Of a stretch of DNA of 64,000 nt, positions 1-15,900 are shown in pieces. The notes below the pieces were generated by a model, which was given only the letters and a program-made list of their open reading frames with translations, did no database searches and was not told the DNA's origin. The translations under genes and the position numbers were made by a program. Source of the stretch: Micromussa lordhowensis (Eukaryota > Cnidaria > Anthozoa > Scleractinia > Lobophylliidae); the NCBI GenBank assembly GCA_964020085.1, contig OZ026595.1, positions 15,484,422 through 15,548,421 of the forward strand. Direction: 5' to 3'. How positions within the stretch are numbered: the first letter of the stretch is position 1; each line of letters begins with the position of its first letter.

Positions 1-3000
1 ATTTGGATTCTCTGATAATACATACTGTAACATTTTAGGCCAATAACTAACGGCTTAATTTGGACTCTCTCATAATACATACTGTAACATTTAGGCAAAT
101 AACTAACGGCTTAATTTGGACTCTCTCATAATACATACTGTAGCATTTTAGGCCAATGACTAACGGCTTAATTTGGACTCTCTCATAATACATACTGTAA
201 CATTTTAGGCCAATAACTAACGGCTTAATTTGGACTCTCTCATAATACATACTGTAACATTTTAGGCAAATAACTAACGGCTTAATTTGGACTCTCTCAT
301 AATACATACTGTAACATTTTAGGCCAATAACTAACGGCTTAGTTTGGATTCTCTTATAATACATACTGTAACATTTTAGGCCAATAACTAACGGCTTAAT
401 TTGGATTCTCTTATAATACATACTGTAACATTTTAGGCCAATAACTAACGGCTTAGTTTGGATTCTCTCATAATACATACTGTAACATTTTAGGCCAATA
501 ACTAACGGCTTAATTTGGATTCTCTTATAATACATACTGTAACATTTTAGGCCAATAACTAACGGCTTAATTTGGACTCTCTCATAATACATACTGTAAC
601 ATTTTAGGCCAATAACTAACGGCTTAATTTGGACTCTCTCATAATACATACTGTAACATTTTAGGCAAATAACTAACGGCTTAATTTGGACTCTCTCATA
701 ATACATACTGTAACATTTTAGGCCAATAACTAACGGCTTAGTTTGGATTCTCTTATAATACATACTGTAACATTTTAGGCCAATAACTAACGGCTTAATT
801 TGGATTCTCTGATAATACATACTGTAACATTTTAGGCCAATAACTAACGGCTTAATTTGGACTCTCTCATAATACATACTGTAACATTTAGGCAAATAAC
901 TAACGGCTTAATTTGGACTCTCTCATAATACATACTGTAGCATTTTAGGCCAATGACTAACGGCTTAATTTGGACTCTCTCATAATACATACTGTAACAT
1001 TTTAGGCCAATAACTAACGGCTTAATTTGGACTCTCTCATAATACATACTGTAACATTTTAGGCAAATAACTAACGGCTTAATTTGGACTCTCTCATAAT
1101 ACATACTGTAACATTTTAGGCCAATAACTAACGGCTTAGTTTGGATTCTCTTATAATACATACTGTAACATTTTAGGCCAATAACTAACGGCTTAATTTG
1201 GATTCTCTTATAATACATACTGTAACATTTTAGGCCAATAACTAACGGCTTAGTTTGGATTCTCTCATAATACATACTGTAACATTTTAGGCCAATAACT
1301 AACGGCTTAATTTGGATTCTCTTATAATACATACTGTAACATTTTAGGCCAATAACTAACGGCTTAATTTGGACTCTCTCATAATACATACTGTAACATT
1401 TTAGGCCAATAACTAACGGCTTAATTTGGACTCTCTCATAATACATACTGTAACATTTTAGGCAAATAACTAACGGCTTAATTTGGACTCTCTCATAATA
1501 CATACTGTAACATTTTAGGCCAATAACTAACGGCTTAGTTTGGATTCTCTTATAATACATACTGTAACATTTTAGGCCAATAACTAACGGCTTAATTTGG
1601 ATTCTCTGATAATACATACTGTAACATTTTAGGCAAATAACTAACGGCTTAATTTGGACTCTCTCATAATACATACTGTAACATTTTAGGCCAATAACTA
1701 ACGGCTTAGTTTGGATTCTCTTATAATACATACTGTAACATTTTAGGCCAATAACTAACGGCTTAATTTGGATTCTCTTATAATACATACTGTAACATTT
1801 TAGGCCAATAACTAACGGCTTAATTTGGACTCTCTCATAATACATACTGTAACATTTTAGGCCAATAACTAACGGCTTAATTTGGATTCTCTTATAATAC
1901 ATACTGTAACATTTTAGGCCAATAACTAACGGCTTAGTTTGGATTCTCTTATAATACATACTGTAACATTTTAGGCCAATAACTAACGGCTTAATTTGGA
2001 CTCTCTCATAATACATACTGTAACATTTTAGGCCAATAACTAACGGCTTAATTTGGACTCTCTCATAATACATACTGTAACATTTTAGGCCAATAACTAA
2101 CGGCTTAATTTGGATTCTCTCATAATACATACTGTAACATTTTAGGCCAATAACTAACGGCTTAATTTGGACTCTCTCATAATACATACTGTAACATTTT
2201 AGGCCAATAACTAACGGCTTAATTTGGACTCTCTCATAATACATACTGTAACATTTTAGGCCAATAACTAACGGCTTAATTTGGACTCTCTCATAATACA
2301 TACTGTAACATTTTAGGCAAATAACTAACGGCTTAATTTGGACTCTCTCATAATACATACTGTAACATTTTAGGCCAATAACTAACGGCTTAATTTGGAT
2401 TCTCTTATAATACATACTGTAACATTTTAGGCCAATAACTAACGGCTTAATTTGGACTCTCTCATAATACATACTGTAACATTTTAGGCCAATAACTAAC
2501 GGCTTAATTTGGACTCTCTCATAATACATACTGTAACATTTTAGGCCAATAACTAACGGCTTAATTTGGACTCTCTCATAATACATACTGTAACATTTTA
2601 GGCCAATAACTAACGGCTTACTTTGGACTCTCTCATAATACATACTGTAACATTTTAGGCCAATAACTAACGGCTTAATTTGGACTCTCTCATAATACAT
2701 ACTGTAACATTTTAGGCCAATAACTAACGGCTTAATTTGGATTCTCTTATAATACATACTGTAACATTTTAGGCCAATAACTAACGGCTTAATTTGGACT
2801 CTCTCATAATACATACTGTAACATTTTAGGCCAATAACTAACGGCTTAATTTGGACTCTCTCATAATACATACTGTAACATTTAGGCAAATAACTAACGG
2901 CTTAATTTGGACTCTCTCATAATACATACTGTAGCATTTTAGGCCAATGACTAACGGCTTAATTTGGACTCTCTCATAATACATACTGTAACATTTTAGG

Positions 3001-5644
3001 CCAATAACTAACGGCTTAATTTGGACTCTCTCATAATACATACTGTAACATTTTAGGCCAATAACTAACGGCTTAATTTGGACTCTCTCATAATACATAC
3101 TGTAACATTTTAGGCCAATAACTAACGGCTTAATTTGGACTCTCTCATAATACATACTGTAACATTTTAGGCCAATAACTAACGGCTTAATTTGGACTCT
3201 CTCATAATACATACTGTAACATTTTAGGCCAATAACTAACGGCTTAATTTGGATTCTCTTATAATACATACTGTAACATTTTAGGCCAATAACTAACGGC
3301 TTAGTTTGGATTCTCTTATAATACATACTGTAACATTTTAGGCCAATAACTAACGGCTTAATTTGGACTCTCTCATAATACATACTGTAACATTTTAGGC
3401 CAATAACTAACGGCTTAGTTTGGATTCTCTCATAATACATACTGTAACATTTTAGGCCAATAACTAACGGCTTAATTTGGATTCTCTTATAATACATACT
3501 GTAACATTTTAGGCCAATAACTAACGGCTTAATTTGGACTCTCTCATAATACATACTGTAACATTTTAGGCCAATAACTAACGGCTTAATTTGGACTCTC
3601 TCATAATACATACTGTAACATTTTAGGCAAATAACTAACGGCTTAATTTGGACTCTCTCATAATACATACTGTAACATTTTAGGCCAATAACTAACGGCT
3701 TAGTTTGGATTCTCTTATAATACATACTGTAACATTTTAGGCCAATAACTAACGGCTTAATTTGGATTCTCTGATAATACATACTGTAACATTTTAGGCC
3801 AATAACTAACGGCTTAATTTGGACTCTCTCATAATACATACTGTAACATTTAGGCAAATAACTAACGGCTTAATTTGGACTCTCTCATAATACATACTGT
3901 AGCATTTTAGGCCAATGACTAACGGCTTAATTTGGACTCTCTCATAATACATACTGTAACATTTTAGGCCAATAACTAACGGCTTAATTTGGACTCTCTC
4001 ATAATACATACTGTAACATTTTAGGCAAATAACTAACGGCTTAATTTGGACTCTCTCATAATACATACTGTAACATTTTAGGCCAATAACTAACGGCTTA
4101 GTTTGGATTCTCTTATAATACATACTGTAACATTTTAGGCCAATAACTAACGGCTTAATTTGGATTCTCTTATAATACATACTGTAACATTTTAGGCCAA
4201 TAACTAACGGCTTAATTTGGACTCTCTCATAATACATACTGTAACATTTTAGGCCAATAACTAACGGCTTAATTTGGATTCTCTTATAATACATACTGTA
4301 ACATTTTAGGCCAATAACTAACGGCTTAGTTTGGATTCTCTTATAATACATACTGTAACATTTTAGGCCAATAACTAACGGCTTAATTTGGACTCTCTCA
4401 TAATACATACTGTAACATTTTAGGCCAATAACTAACGGCTTAGTTTGGATTCTCTCATAATACATACTGTAACATTTTAGGCCAATAACTAACGGCTTAA
4501 TTTGGATTCTCTTATAATACATACTGTAACATTTTAGGCCAATAACTAACGGCTTAGTTTGGATTCTCTTATAATACATACTGTAACATTTTAGGCCAAT
4601 AACTAACGGCTTAATTTGGATTCTCTTATAATACATACTGTAACATTTTAGGCCAATGACTAACGGCTTAATTTGGACTCTCTCATAATACATACTGTAA
4701 CATTTTAGGCCAATAACTAACGGCTTAATTTGGATTCTCTTATAATACATACTGTAACATTTTAGGCCAATAACTAACGGCTTAGTTTGGATTCTCTTAT
4801 AATACATACTGTAACATTTTAGGCCAATAACTAACGGCTTAATTTGGATTCTCTTATAATACATACTGTAACATTTTAGGCCAATAACTAACGGCTTAAT
4901 TTGGACTCTCTCATAATACATACTGTAACATTTTAGGCCAATAACTAACGGCTTAATTTGGATTCTCTTATAATACATACTGTAACATTTTAGGCCAATA
5001 ACTAACGGCTTAGTTTGGATTCTCTCATAATACATACTGTAACATTTTAGGCCAATAACTAACGGCTTAATTTGGATTCTCTTATAATACATACTGTAAC
5101 ATTTTAGGCCAATAACTAACGGCTTAATTTGGACTCTCTCATAATACATACTGTAACATTTTAGGCCAATAACTAACGGCTTAATTTGGACTCTCTCATA
5201 ATACATACTGTAACATTTTAGGCCAATAACTAACGGCTTAATTTGGATTCTCTTATAATACATACTGTAACATTTTAGGCCAATAACTAACGGCTTAGTT
5301 TGGATTCTCTTATAATACATACTGTAACATTTTAGGCCAATAACTAACGGCTTAATTTGGATTCTCTTATAATACATACTGTAACATTTTAGGCCAATGA
5401 CTAACGGCTTAATTTGGAATCTCTCATAATACATACTGTAGCATTTTAGGCCAATGACTAACGGCTTAGTTTGGATTCTCTTATAATACATACTGTAACA
5501 TTTTAGGCCAATAACTAACGGCTTAATTTGGAGTCACATATAATACATACTGTAGCATTTTAGGCCAATAACTAACGGCTTAGTTTGGATTCTCTCATAA
5601 TACATACTGTAGCATTTTAGGCCAATAACTAACGGCTTAATTTG

Positions 5645-8600
5645 GAGTCACATATAATACATACTGTAGCATTTTAGGCCAATGACTAACGGCTTAGTTT
5701 GGATTCTCTCATAATACATACTGTAACATTTTAGGCCAATAACTAACGGCTTAATTTGGACTCTCTTATAATACATACTGTAACATTTTAGGCCAATAAT
5801 TAACGGCTTAATTTGGACTCTCTCATAATACATACTGTAACATTTTAGGCCAATAACTAACGGCTTAATTTGGACTCTCTCATAATACATACTGTAACAT
5901 TTTAGGCCAATAACTAACGGCTTAATTTGGATTCTCTTATAATACATACTGTAACATTTTAGGCCAATAACTAACGGCTTAGTTTGGATTCTCTTATAAT
6001 ACATACTGTAACATTTTAGGCCAATAACTAACGGCTTAATTTGGATTCTCTTATAATACATACTGTAACATTTTAGGCCAATAACTAACGGCTTAATTTG
6101 GACTCTCTCATAATACATACTGTAACATTTTAGGCCAATAACTAACGGCTTAATTTGGATTCTCTTATAATACATACTGTAACATTTTAGGCCAATAACT
6201 AACGGCTTAGTTTGGATTCTCTCATAATACATACTGTAACATTTTAGGCCAATAACTAACGGCTTAATTTGGATTCTCTTATAATACATACTGTAACATT
6301 TTAGGCCAATAACTAACGGCTTAATTTGGACTCTCTCATAATACATACTGTAACATTTTAGGCCAATAACTAACGGCTTAATTTGGACTCTCTCATAATA
6401 CATACTGTAACATTTTAGGCAAATAACTAACGGCTTAATTTGGACTCTCTCATAATACATACTGTAACATTTTAGGCCAATAACTAACGGCTTAGTTTGG
6501 ATTCTCTTATAATACATACTGTAACATTTTAGGCCAATAACTAACGGCTTAATTTGGATTCTCTGATAATACATACTGTAACATTTTAGGCCAATAACTA
6601 ACGGCTTAATTTGGACTCTCTCATAATACATACTGTAACATTTAGGCAAATAACTAACGGCTTAATTTGGACTCTCTCATAATACATACTGTAGCATTTT
6701 AGGCCAATGACTAACGGCTTAATTTGGACTCTCTCATAATACATACTGTAACATTTTAGGCCAATAACTAACGGCTTAATTTGGACTCTCTCATAATACA
6801 TACTGTAACATTTTAGGCAAATAACTAACGGCTTAATTTGGACTCTCTCATAATACATACTGTAACATTTTAGGCCAATAACTAACGGCTTAGTTTGGAT
6901 TCTCTTATAATACATACTGTAACATTTTAGGCCAATAACTAACGGCTTAATTTGGATTCTCTTATAATACATACTGTAACATTTTAGGCCAATAACTAAC
7001 GGCTTAATTTGGACTCTCTCATAATACATACTGTAACATTTTAGGCCAATAACTAACGGCTTAATTTGGATTCTCTTATAATACATACTGTAACATTTTA
7101 GGCAAATAACTAACGGCTTAATTTGGACTCTCTCATAATACATACTGTAGCATTTTAGGCCAATGACTAACGGCTTAATTTGGACTCTCTCATAATACAT
7201 ACTGTAACATTTTAGGCCAATAACTAACGGCTTAATTTGGACTCTCTCATAATACATACTGTAACATTTTAGGCAAATAACTAACGGCTTAATTTGGACT
7301 CTCTCATAATACATACTGTAACATTTTAGGCCAATAACTAACGGCTTAGTTTGGATTCTCTTATAATACATACTGTAACATTTTAGGCCAATAACTAACG
7401 GCTTAATTTGGATTCTCTTATAATACATACTGTAACATTTTAGGCCAATAACTAACGGCTTAATTTGGACTCTCTCATAATACATACTGTAACATTTTAG
7501 GCCAATAATTAACGGCTTAATTTGGACTCTCTCATAATACATACTGTAACATTTTAGGCCAATAACTAACGGCTTAATTTGGACTCTCTCATAATACATA
7601 CTGTAACATTTTAGGCCAATAACTAACGGCTTAATTTGGAGTCACATATAATACATACTGTAGCATTTTAGGCCAATAACTAACGGCTTAGTTTGGATTC
7701 TCTCATAATACATACTGTAGCATTTTAGGCCAACAACTAACGGCTTAATTTGGAGTCACATATAATACATACTGTAGCATTTTAGGCCAATGACTAACGG
7801 CTTAGTTTGGATTCTCTCATAATACATACTGTAACATTTTAGGCCAATAACTAACGGCTTAATTTGGACTCTCTTATAATACATACTGTAACATTTTAGG
7901 CCAATAATTAACGGCTTAATTTGGACTCTCTCATAATACATACTGTAACATTTTAGGCCAATAACTAACGGCTTAATTTGGACTCTCTCATAATACATAC
8001 TGTAACATTTTAGGCCAATAACTAACGGCTTAATTTGGATTCTCTTATAATACATACTGTAACATTTTAGGCCAATAACTAACGGCTTAATTTGGACTCT
8101 CTCATAATACATACTGTAACATTTTAGGCCAATAACTAACGGCTTAATTTGGATTCTCTTATAATACATACTGTAACATTTTAGGCCAATAACTAACGGC
8201 TTAGTTTGGATTCTCTTATAATACATACTGTAACATTTTAGGCCAATAACTAACGGCTTAATTTGGATTCTCTTATAATACATACTGTAACATTTTAGGC
8301 CAATAACTAACGGCTTAATTTGGACTCTCTCATAATACATACTGTAACATTTTAGGCCAATAACTAACGGCTTAATTTGGACTCTCTCATAATACATACT
8401 GTAACATTTTAGGCCAATAACTAACGGCTTAATTTGGATTCTCTTATAATACATACTGTAACATTTTAGGCCAATAACTAACGGCTTAGTTTGGATTCTC
8501 TTATAATACATACTGTAACATTTTAGGCCAATAACTAACGGCTTAATTTGGATTCTCTTATAATACATACTGTAACATTTTAGGCCAATGACTAACGGCT

Positions 8601-11600
8601 TAATTTGGAATCTCTCATAATACATACTGTAGCATTTTAGGCCAATGACTAACGGCTTAGTTTGGATTCTCTTATAATACATACTGTAACATTTTAGGCC
8701 AATAACTAACGGCTTAATTTGGAGTCACATATAATACATACTGTAGCATTTTAGGCCAATAACTAACGGCTTAGTTTGGATTCTCTCATAATACATACTG
8801 TAGCATTTTAGGCCAATAACTAACGGCTTAATTTGGAGTCACATATAATACATACTGTAGCATTTTAGGCCAATGACTAACGGCTTAGTTTGGATTCTCT
8901 CATAATACATACTGTAACATTTTAGGCCAATAACTAACGGCTTAATTTGGACTCTCTTATAATACATACTGTAACATTTTAGGCCAATAATTAACGGCTT
9001 AATTTGGACTCTCTCATAATACATACTGTAACATTTTAGGCCAATAACTAACGGCTTAATTTGGACTCTCTCATAATACATACTGTAACATTTTAGGCCA
9101 ATAACTAACGGCTTAATTTGGATTCTCTTATAATACATACTGTAACATTTTAGGCCAATAACTAACGGCTTAGTTTGGATTCTCTTATAATACATACTGT
9201 AACATTTTAGGCCAATAACTAACGGCTTAATTTGGATTCTCTTATAATACATACTGTAACATTTTAGGCCAATAACTAACGGCTTAATTTGGACTCTCTC
9301 ATAATACATACTGTAACATTTTAGGCCAATAACTAACGGCTTAATTTGGATTCTCTTATAATACATACTGTAACATTTTAGGCCAATAACTAACGGCTTA
9401 GTTTGGATTCTCTCATAATACATACTGTAACATTTTAGGCCAATAACTAACGGCTTAATTTGGATTCTCTTATAATACATACTGTAACATTTTAGGCCAA
9501 TAACTAACGGCTTAATTTGGACTCTCTCATAATACATACTGTAACATTTTAGGCCAATAACTAACGGCTTAATTTGGACTCTCTCATAATACATACTGTA
9601 ACATTTTAGGCAAATAACTAACGGCTTAATTTGGACTCTCTCATAATACATACTGTAACATTTTAGGCCAATAACTAACGGCTTAGTTTGGATTCTCTTA
9701 TAATACATACTGTAACATTTTAGGCCAATAACTAACGGCTTAATTTGGATTCTCTGATAATACATACTGTAACATTTTAGGCCAATAACTAACGGCTTAA
9801 TTTGGACTCTCTCATAATACATACTGTAACATTTAGGCAAATAACTAACGGCTTAATTTGGACTCTCTCATAATACATACTGTAGCATTTTAGGCCAATG
9901 ACTAACGGCTTAATTTGGACTCTCTCATAATACATACTGTAACATTTTAGGCCAATAACTAACGGCTTAATTTGGACTCTCTCATAATACATACTGTAAC
10001 ATTTTAGGCAAATAACTAACGGCTTAATTTGGACTCTCTCATAATACATACTGTAACATTTTAGGCCAATAACTAACGGCTTAGTTTGGATTCTCTTATA
10101 ATACATACTGTAACATTTTAGGCCAATAACTAACGGCTTAATTTGGATTCTCTTATAATACATACTGTAACATTTTAGGCCAATAACTAACGGCTTAATT
10201 TGGACTCTCTCATAATACATACTGTAACATTTTAGGCCAATAACTAACGGCTTAATTTGGATTCTCTTATAATACATACTGTAACATTTTAGGCAAATAA
10301 CTAACGGCTTAATTTGGACTCTCTCATAATACATACTGTAGCATTTTAGGCCAATGACTAACGGCTTAATTTGGACTCTCTCATAATACATACTGTAACA
10401 TTTTAGGCCAATAACTAACGGCTTAATTTGGACTCTCTCATAATACATACTGTAACATTTTAGGCAAATAACTAACGGCTTAATTTGGACTCTCTCATAA
10501 TACATACTGTAACATTTTAGGCCAATAACTAACGGCTTAGTTTGGATTCTCTTATAATACATACTGTAACATTTTAGGCCAATAACTAACGGCTTAATTT
10601 GGATTCTCTTATAATACATACTGTAACATTTTAGGCCAATAACTAACGGCTTAATTTGGACTCTCTCATAATACATACTGTAACATTTTAGGCCAATAAC
10701 TAACGGCTTAATTTGGATTCTCTTATAATACATACTGTAACATTTTAGGCCAATAACTAACGGCTTAGTTTGGATTCTCTTATAATACATACTGTAACAT
10801 TTTAGGCCAATAACTAACGGCTTAATTTGGAGTCACATATAATACATACTGTAGCATTTTAGGCCAATAACTAACGGCTTAGTTTGGATTCTCTCATAAT
10901 ACATACTGTAGCATTTTAGGCCAATAACTAACGGCTTAATTTGGAGTCACATATAATACATACTGTAGCATTTTAGGCCAATGACTAACGGCTTAGTTTG
11001 GATTCTCTCATAATACATACTGTAACATTTTAGGCCAATAACTAACGGCTTAATTTGGACTCTCTTATAATACATACTGTAACATTTTAGGCCAATAATT
11101 AACGGCTTAATTTGGACTCTCTCATAATACATACTGTAACATTTTAGGCCAATAACTAACGGCTTAATTTGGACTCTCTCATAATACATACTGTAACATT
11201 TTAGGCCAATAACTAACGGCTTAATTTGGATTCTCTTATAATACATACTGTAACATTTTAGGCCAATAACTAACGGCTTAGTTTGGATTCTCTTATAATA
11301 CATACTGTAACATTTTAGGCCAATAACTAACGGCTTAATTTGGATTCTCTTATAATACATACTGTAACATTTTAGGCCAATAACTAACGGCTTAATTTGG
11401 ACTCTCTCATAATACATACTGTAACATTTTAGGCCAATAACTAACGGCTTAATTTGGATTCTCTTATAATACATACTGTAACATTTTAGGCCAATAACTA
11501 ACGGCTTAGTTTGGATTCTCTCATAATACATACTGTAACATTTTAGGCCAATAACTAACGGCTTAATTTGGATTCTCTTATAATACATACTGTAACATTT

Positions 11601-12920
11601 TAGGCCAATAACTAACGGCTTAATTTGGACTCTCTCATAATACATACTGTAACATTTTAGGCCAATAACTAACGGCTTAATTTGGACTCTCTCATAATAC
11701 ATACTGTAACATTTTAGGCAAATAACTAACGGCTTAATTTGGACTCTCTCATAATACATACTGTAACATTTTAGGCCAATAACTAACGGCTTAGTTTGGA
11801 TTCTCTTATAATACATACTGTAACATTTTAGGCCAATAACTAACGGCTTAATTTGGATTCTCTGATAATACATACTGTAACATTTTAGGCCAATAACTAA
11901 CGGCTTAATTTGGACTCTCTCATAATACATACTGTAACATTTAGGCAAATAACTAACGGCTTAATTTGGACTCTCTCATAATACATACTGTAGCATTTTA
12001 GGCCAATGACTAACGGCTTAATTTGGACTCTCTCATAATACATACTGTAACATTTTAGGCCAATAACTAACGGCTTAATTTGGACTCTCTCATAATACAT
12101 ACTGTAACATTTTAGGCAAATAACTAACGGCTTAATTTGGACTCTCTCATAATACATACTGTAACATTTTAGGCCAATAACTAACGGCTTAGTTTGGATT
12201 CTCTTATAATACATACTGTAACATTTTAGGCCAATAACTAACGGCTTAATTTGGATTCTCTTATAATACATACTGTAACATTTTAGGCCAATAACTAACG
12301 GCTTAATTTGGACTCTCTCATAATACATACTGTAACATTTTAGGCCAATAACTAACGGCTTAATTTGGATTCTCTTATAATACATACTGTAACATTTTAG
12401 GCCAATAACTAACGGCTTAGTTTGGATTCTCTTATAATACATACTGTAACATTTTAGGCCAATAACTAACGGCTTAATTTGGACTCTCTCATAATACATA
12501 CTGTAACATTTTAGGCCAATAACTAACGGCTTAGTTTGGATTCTCTCATAATACATACTGTAACATTTTAGGCCAATAACTAACGGCTTAATTTGGATTC
12601 TCTTATAATACATACTGTAACATTTTAGGCCAATAACTAACGGCTTAGTTTGGATTCTCTTATAATACATACTGTAACATTTTAGGCCAATAACTAACGG
12701 CTTAATTTGGATTCTCTTATAATACATACTGTAACATTTTAGGCCAATGACTAACGGCTTAATTTGGACTCTCTCATAATACATACTGTAACATTTTAGG
12801 CCAATAACTAACGGCTTAATTTGGATTCTCTTATAATACATACTGTAACATTTTAGGCCAATAACTAACGGCTTAGTTTGGATTCTCTTATAATACATAC
12901 TGTAACATTTTAGGCCAATA
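5645..12920. repeat. Segment of the satellite duplicated at 18580-32380 (offset 12,935 bp before the transposon, 19,459 after it)
   Basis: Unit-by-unit variants, including rare ones, recur at a fixed offset. The marker unit at 5645 matches 18580, the 56-bp unit near 6641 matches 19576, and CCAATAATTAACGG at 7501 matches 20436. After the transposon, the rare CCAACAAC unit near 7730 matches 27190, and the block starting 8839 matches 28298. The offset jumps by exactly 6,524 bp across the transposon, which is the 6,515-bp element plus its 9-bp target duplication. Agreement fades at about 12.9 kb, where another copy (14119-15804) becomes the better match. Confidence 0.85.
7584..7592. other. Empty counterpart of the transposon insertion site
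   Basis: CTCTCTCAT occurs here once, uninterrupted, followed by AATACATACTGTAAC. It is the duplicated partner of 20519-20527 plus 27043-27051. The left flank carries the same CCAATAATTAACGG unit about 85 bp upstream, and the right flank carries the same GAGTCACATAT marker and the same rare CCAACAAC unit. Confidence 0.85.
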
Positions 12921-15900
12921 ACTAACGGCTTAATTTGGATTCTCTTATAATACATACTGTAACATTTTAGGCCAATAACTAACGGCTTAGTTTGGATTCT
13001 CTTATAATACATACTGTAACATTTTAGGCCAATAACTAACGGCTTAATTTGGAGTCACATATAATACATACTGTAGCATTTTAGGCCAATAACTAACGGC
13101 TTAGTTTGGATTCTCTCATAATACATACTGTAGCATTTTAGGCCAATAACTAACGGCTTAATTTGGAGTCACATATAATACATACTGTAGCATTTTAGGC
13201 CAATGACTAACGGCTTAGTTTGGATTCTCTCATAATACATACTGTAACATTTTAGGCCAATAACTAACGGCTTAATTTGGACTCTCTTATAATACATACT
13301 GTAACATTTTAGGCCAATAATTAACGGCTTAATTTGGACTCTCTCATAATACATACTGTAACATTTTAGGCCAATAACTAACGGCTTAATTTGGACTCTC
13401 TCATAATACATACTGTAACATTTTAGGCCAATAACTAACGGCTTAATTTGGATTCTCTTATAATACATACTGTAACATTTTAGGCCAATAACTAACGGCT
13501 TAGTTTGGATTCTCTTATAATACATACTGTAACATTTTAGGCCAATAACTAACGGCTTAATTTGGATTCTCTTATAATACATACTGTAACATTTTAGGCC
13601 AATAACTAACGGCTTAATTTGGACTCTCTCATAATACATACTGTAACATTTTAGGCCAATAACTAACGGCTTAATTTGGATTCTCTTATAATACATACTG
13701 TAACATTTTAGGCCAATAACTAACGGCTTAGTTTGGATTCTCTCATAATACATACTGTAACATTTTAGGCCAATAACTAACGGCTTAATTTGGATTCTCT
13801 TATAATACATACTGTAACATTTTAGGCCAATAACTAACGGCTTAATTTGGACTCTCTCATAATACATACTGTAACATTTTAGGCCAATAACTAACGGCTT
13901 AATTTGGACTCTCTCATAATACATACTGTAACATTTTAGGCAAATAACTAACGGCTTAATTTGGACTCTCTCATAATACATACTGTAACATTTTAGGCCA
14001 ATAACTAACGGCTTAGTTTGGATTCTCTTATAATACATACTGTAACATTTTAGGCCAATAACTAACGGCTTAATTTGGATTCTCTGATAATACATACTGT
14101 AACATTTTAGGCCAATAACTAACGGCTTAATTTGGACTCTCTCATAATACATACTGTAACATTTAGGCAAATAACTAACGGCTTAATTTGGACTCTCTCA
14201 TAATACATACTGTAGCATTTTAGGCCAATGACTAACGGCTTAATTTGGACTCTCTCATAATACATACTGTAACATTTTAGGCCAATAACTAACGGCTTAA
14301 TTTGGACTCTCTCATAATACATACTGTAACATTTTAGGCAAATAACTAACGGCTTAATTTGGACTCTCTCATAATACATACTGTAACATTTTAGGCCAAT
14401 AACTAACGGCTTAGTTTGGATTCTCTTATAATACATACTGTAACATTTTAGGCCAATAACTAACGGCTTAATTTGGATTCTCTTATAATACATACTGTAA
14501 CATTTTAGGCCAATAACTAACGGCTTAATTTGGACTCTCTCATAATACATACTGTAACATTTTAGGCCAATAACTAACGGCTTAATTTGGATTCTCTTAT
14601 AATACATACTGTAACATTTTAGGCCAATAACTAACGGCTTAGTTTGGATTCTCTTATAATACATACTGTAACATTTTAGGCCAATAACTAACGGCTTAAT
14701 TTGGACTCTCTCATAATACATACTGTAACATTTTAGGCCAATAACTAACGGCTTAGTTTGGATTCTCTCATAATACATACTGTAACATTTTAGGCCAATA
14801 ACTAACGGCTTAATTTGGATTCTCTTATAATACATACTGTAACATTTTAGGCCAATAACTAACGGCTTAGTTTGGATTCTCTTATAATACATACTGTAAC
14901 ATTTTAGGCCAATAACTAACGGCTTAATTTGGATTCTCTTATAATACATACTGTAACATTTTAGGCCAATGACTAACGGCTTAATTTGGACTCTCTCATA
15001 ATACATACTGTAACATTTTAGGCCAATAACTAACGGCTTAATTTGGATTCTCTTATAATACATACTGTAACATTTTAGGCCAATAACTAACGGCTTAGTT
15101 TGGATTCTCTTATAATACATACTGTAACATTTTAGGCCAATAACTAACGGCTTAATTTGGATTCTCTTATAATACATACTGTAACATTTTAGGCCAATAA
15201 CTAACGGCTTAATTTGGACTCTCTCATAATACATACTGTAACATTTTAGGCCAATAACTAACGGCTTAATTTGGATTCTCTTATAATACATACTGTAACA
15301 TTTTAGGCCAATAACTAACGGCTTAGTTTGGATTCTCTCATAATACATACTGTAACATTTTAGGCCAATAACTAACGGCTTAATTTGGATTCTCTTATAA
15401 TACATACTGTAACATTTTAGGCCAATAACTAACGGCTTAATTTGGACTCTCTCATAATACATACTGTAACATTTTAGGCCAATAACTAACGGCTTAATTT
15501 GGACTCTCTCATAATACATACTGTAACATTTTAGGCCAATAACTAACGGCTTAATTTGGATTCTCTTATAATACATACTGTAACATTTTAGGCCAATAAC
15601 TAACGGCTTAGTTTGGATTCTCTTATAATACATACTGTAACATTTTAGGCCAATAACTAACGGCTTAATTTGGATTCTCTTATAATACATACTGTAACAT
15701 TTTAGGCCAATGACTAACGGCTTAATTTGGTATCTCTCATAATACATACTGTAGCATTTTAGGCCAATGACTAACGGCTTAGTTTGGATTCTCTTATAAT
15801 ACATACTGTAACATTTTAGGCCAATAACTAACGGCTTAATTTGGAGTCACATATAATACATACTGTAGCATTTTAGGCCAATAACTAACGGCTTAGTTTG

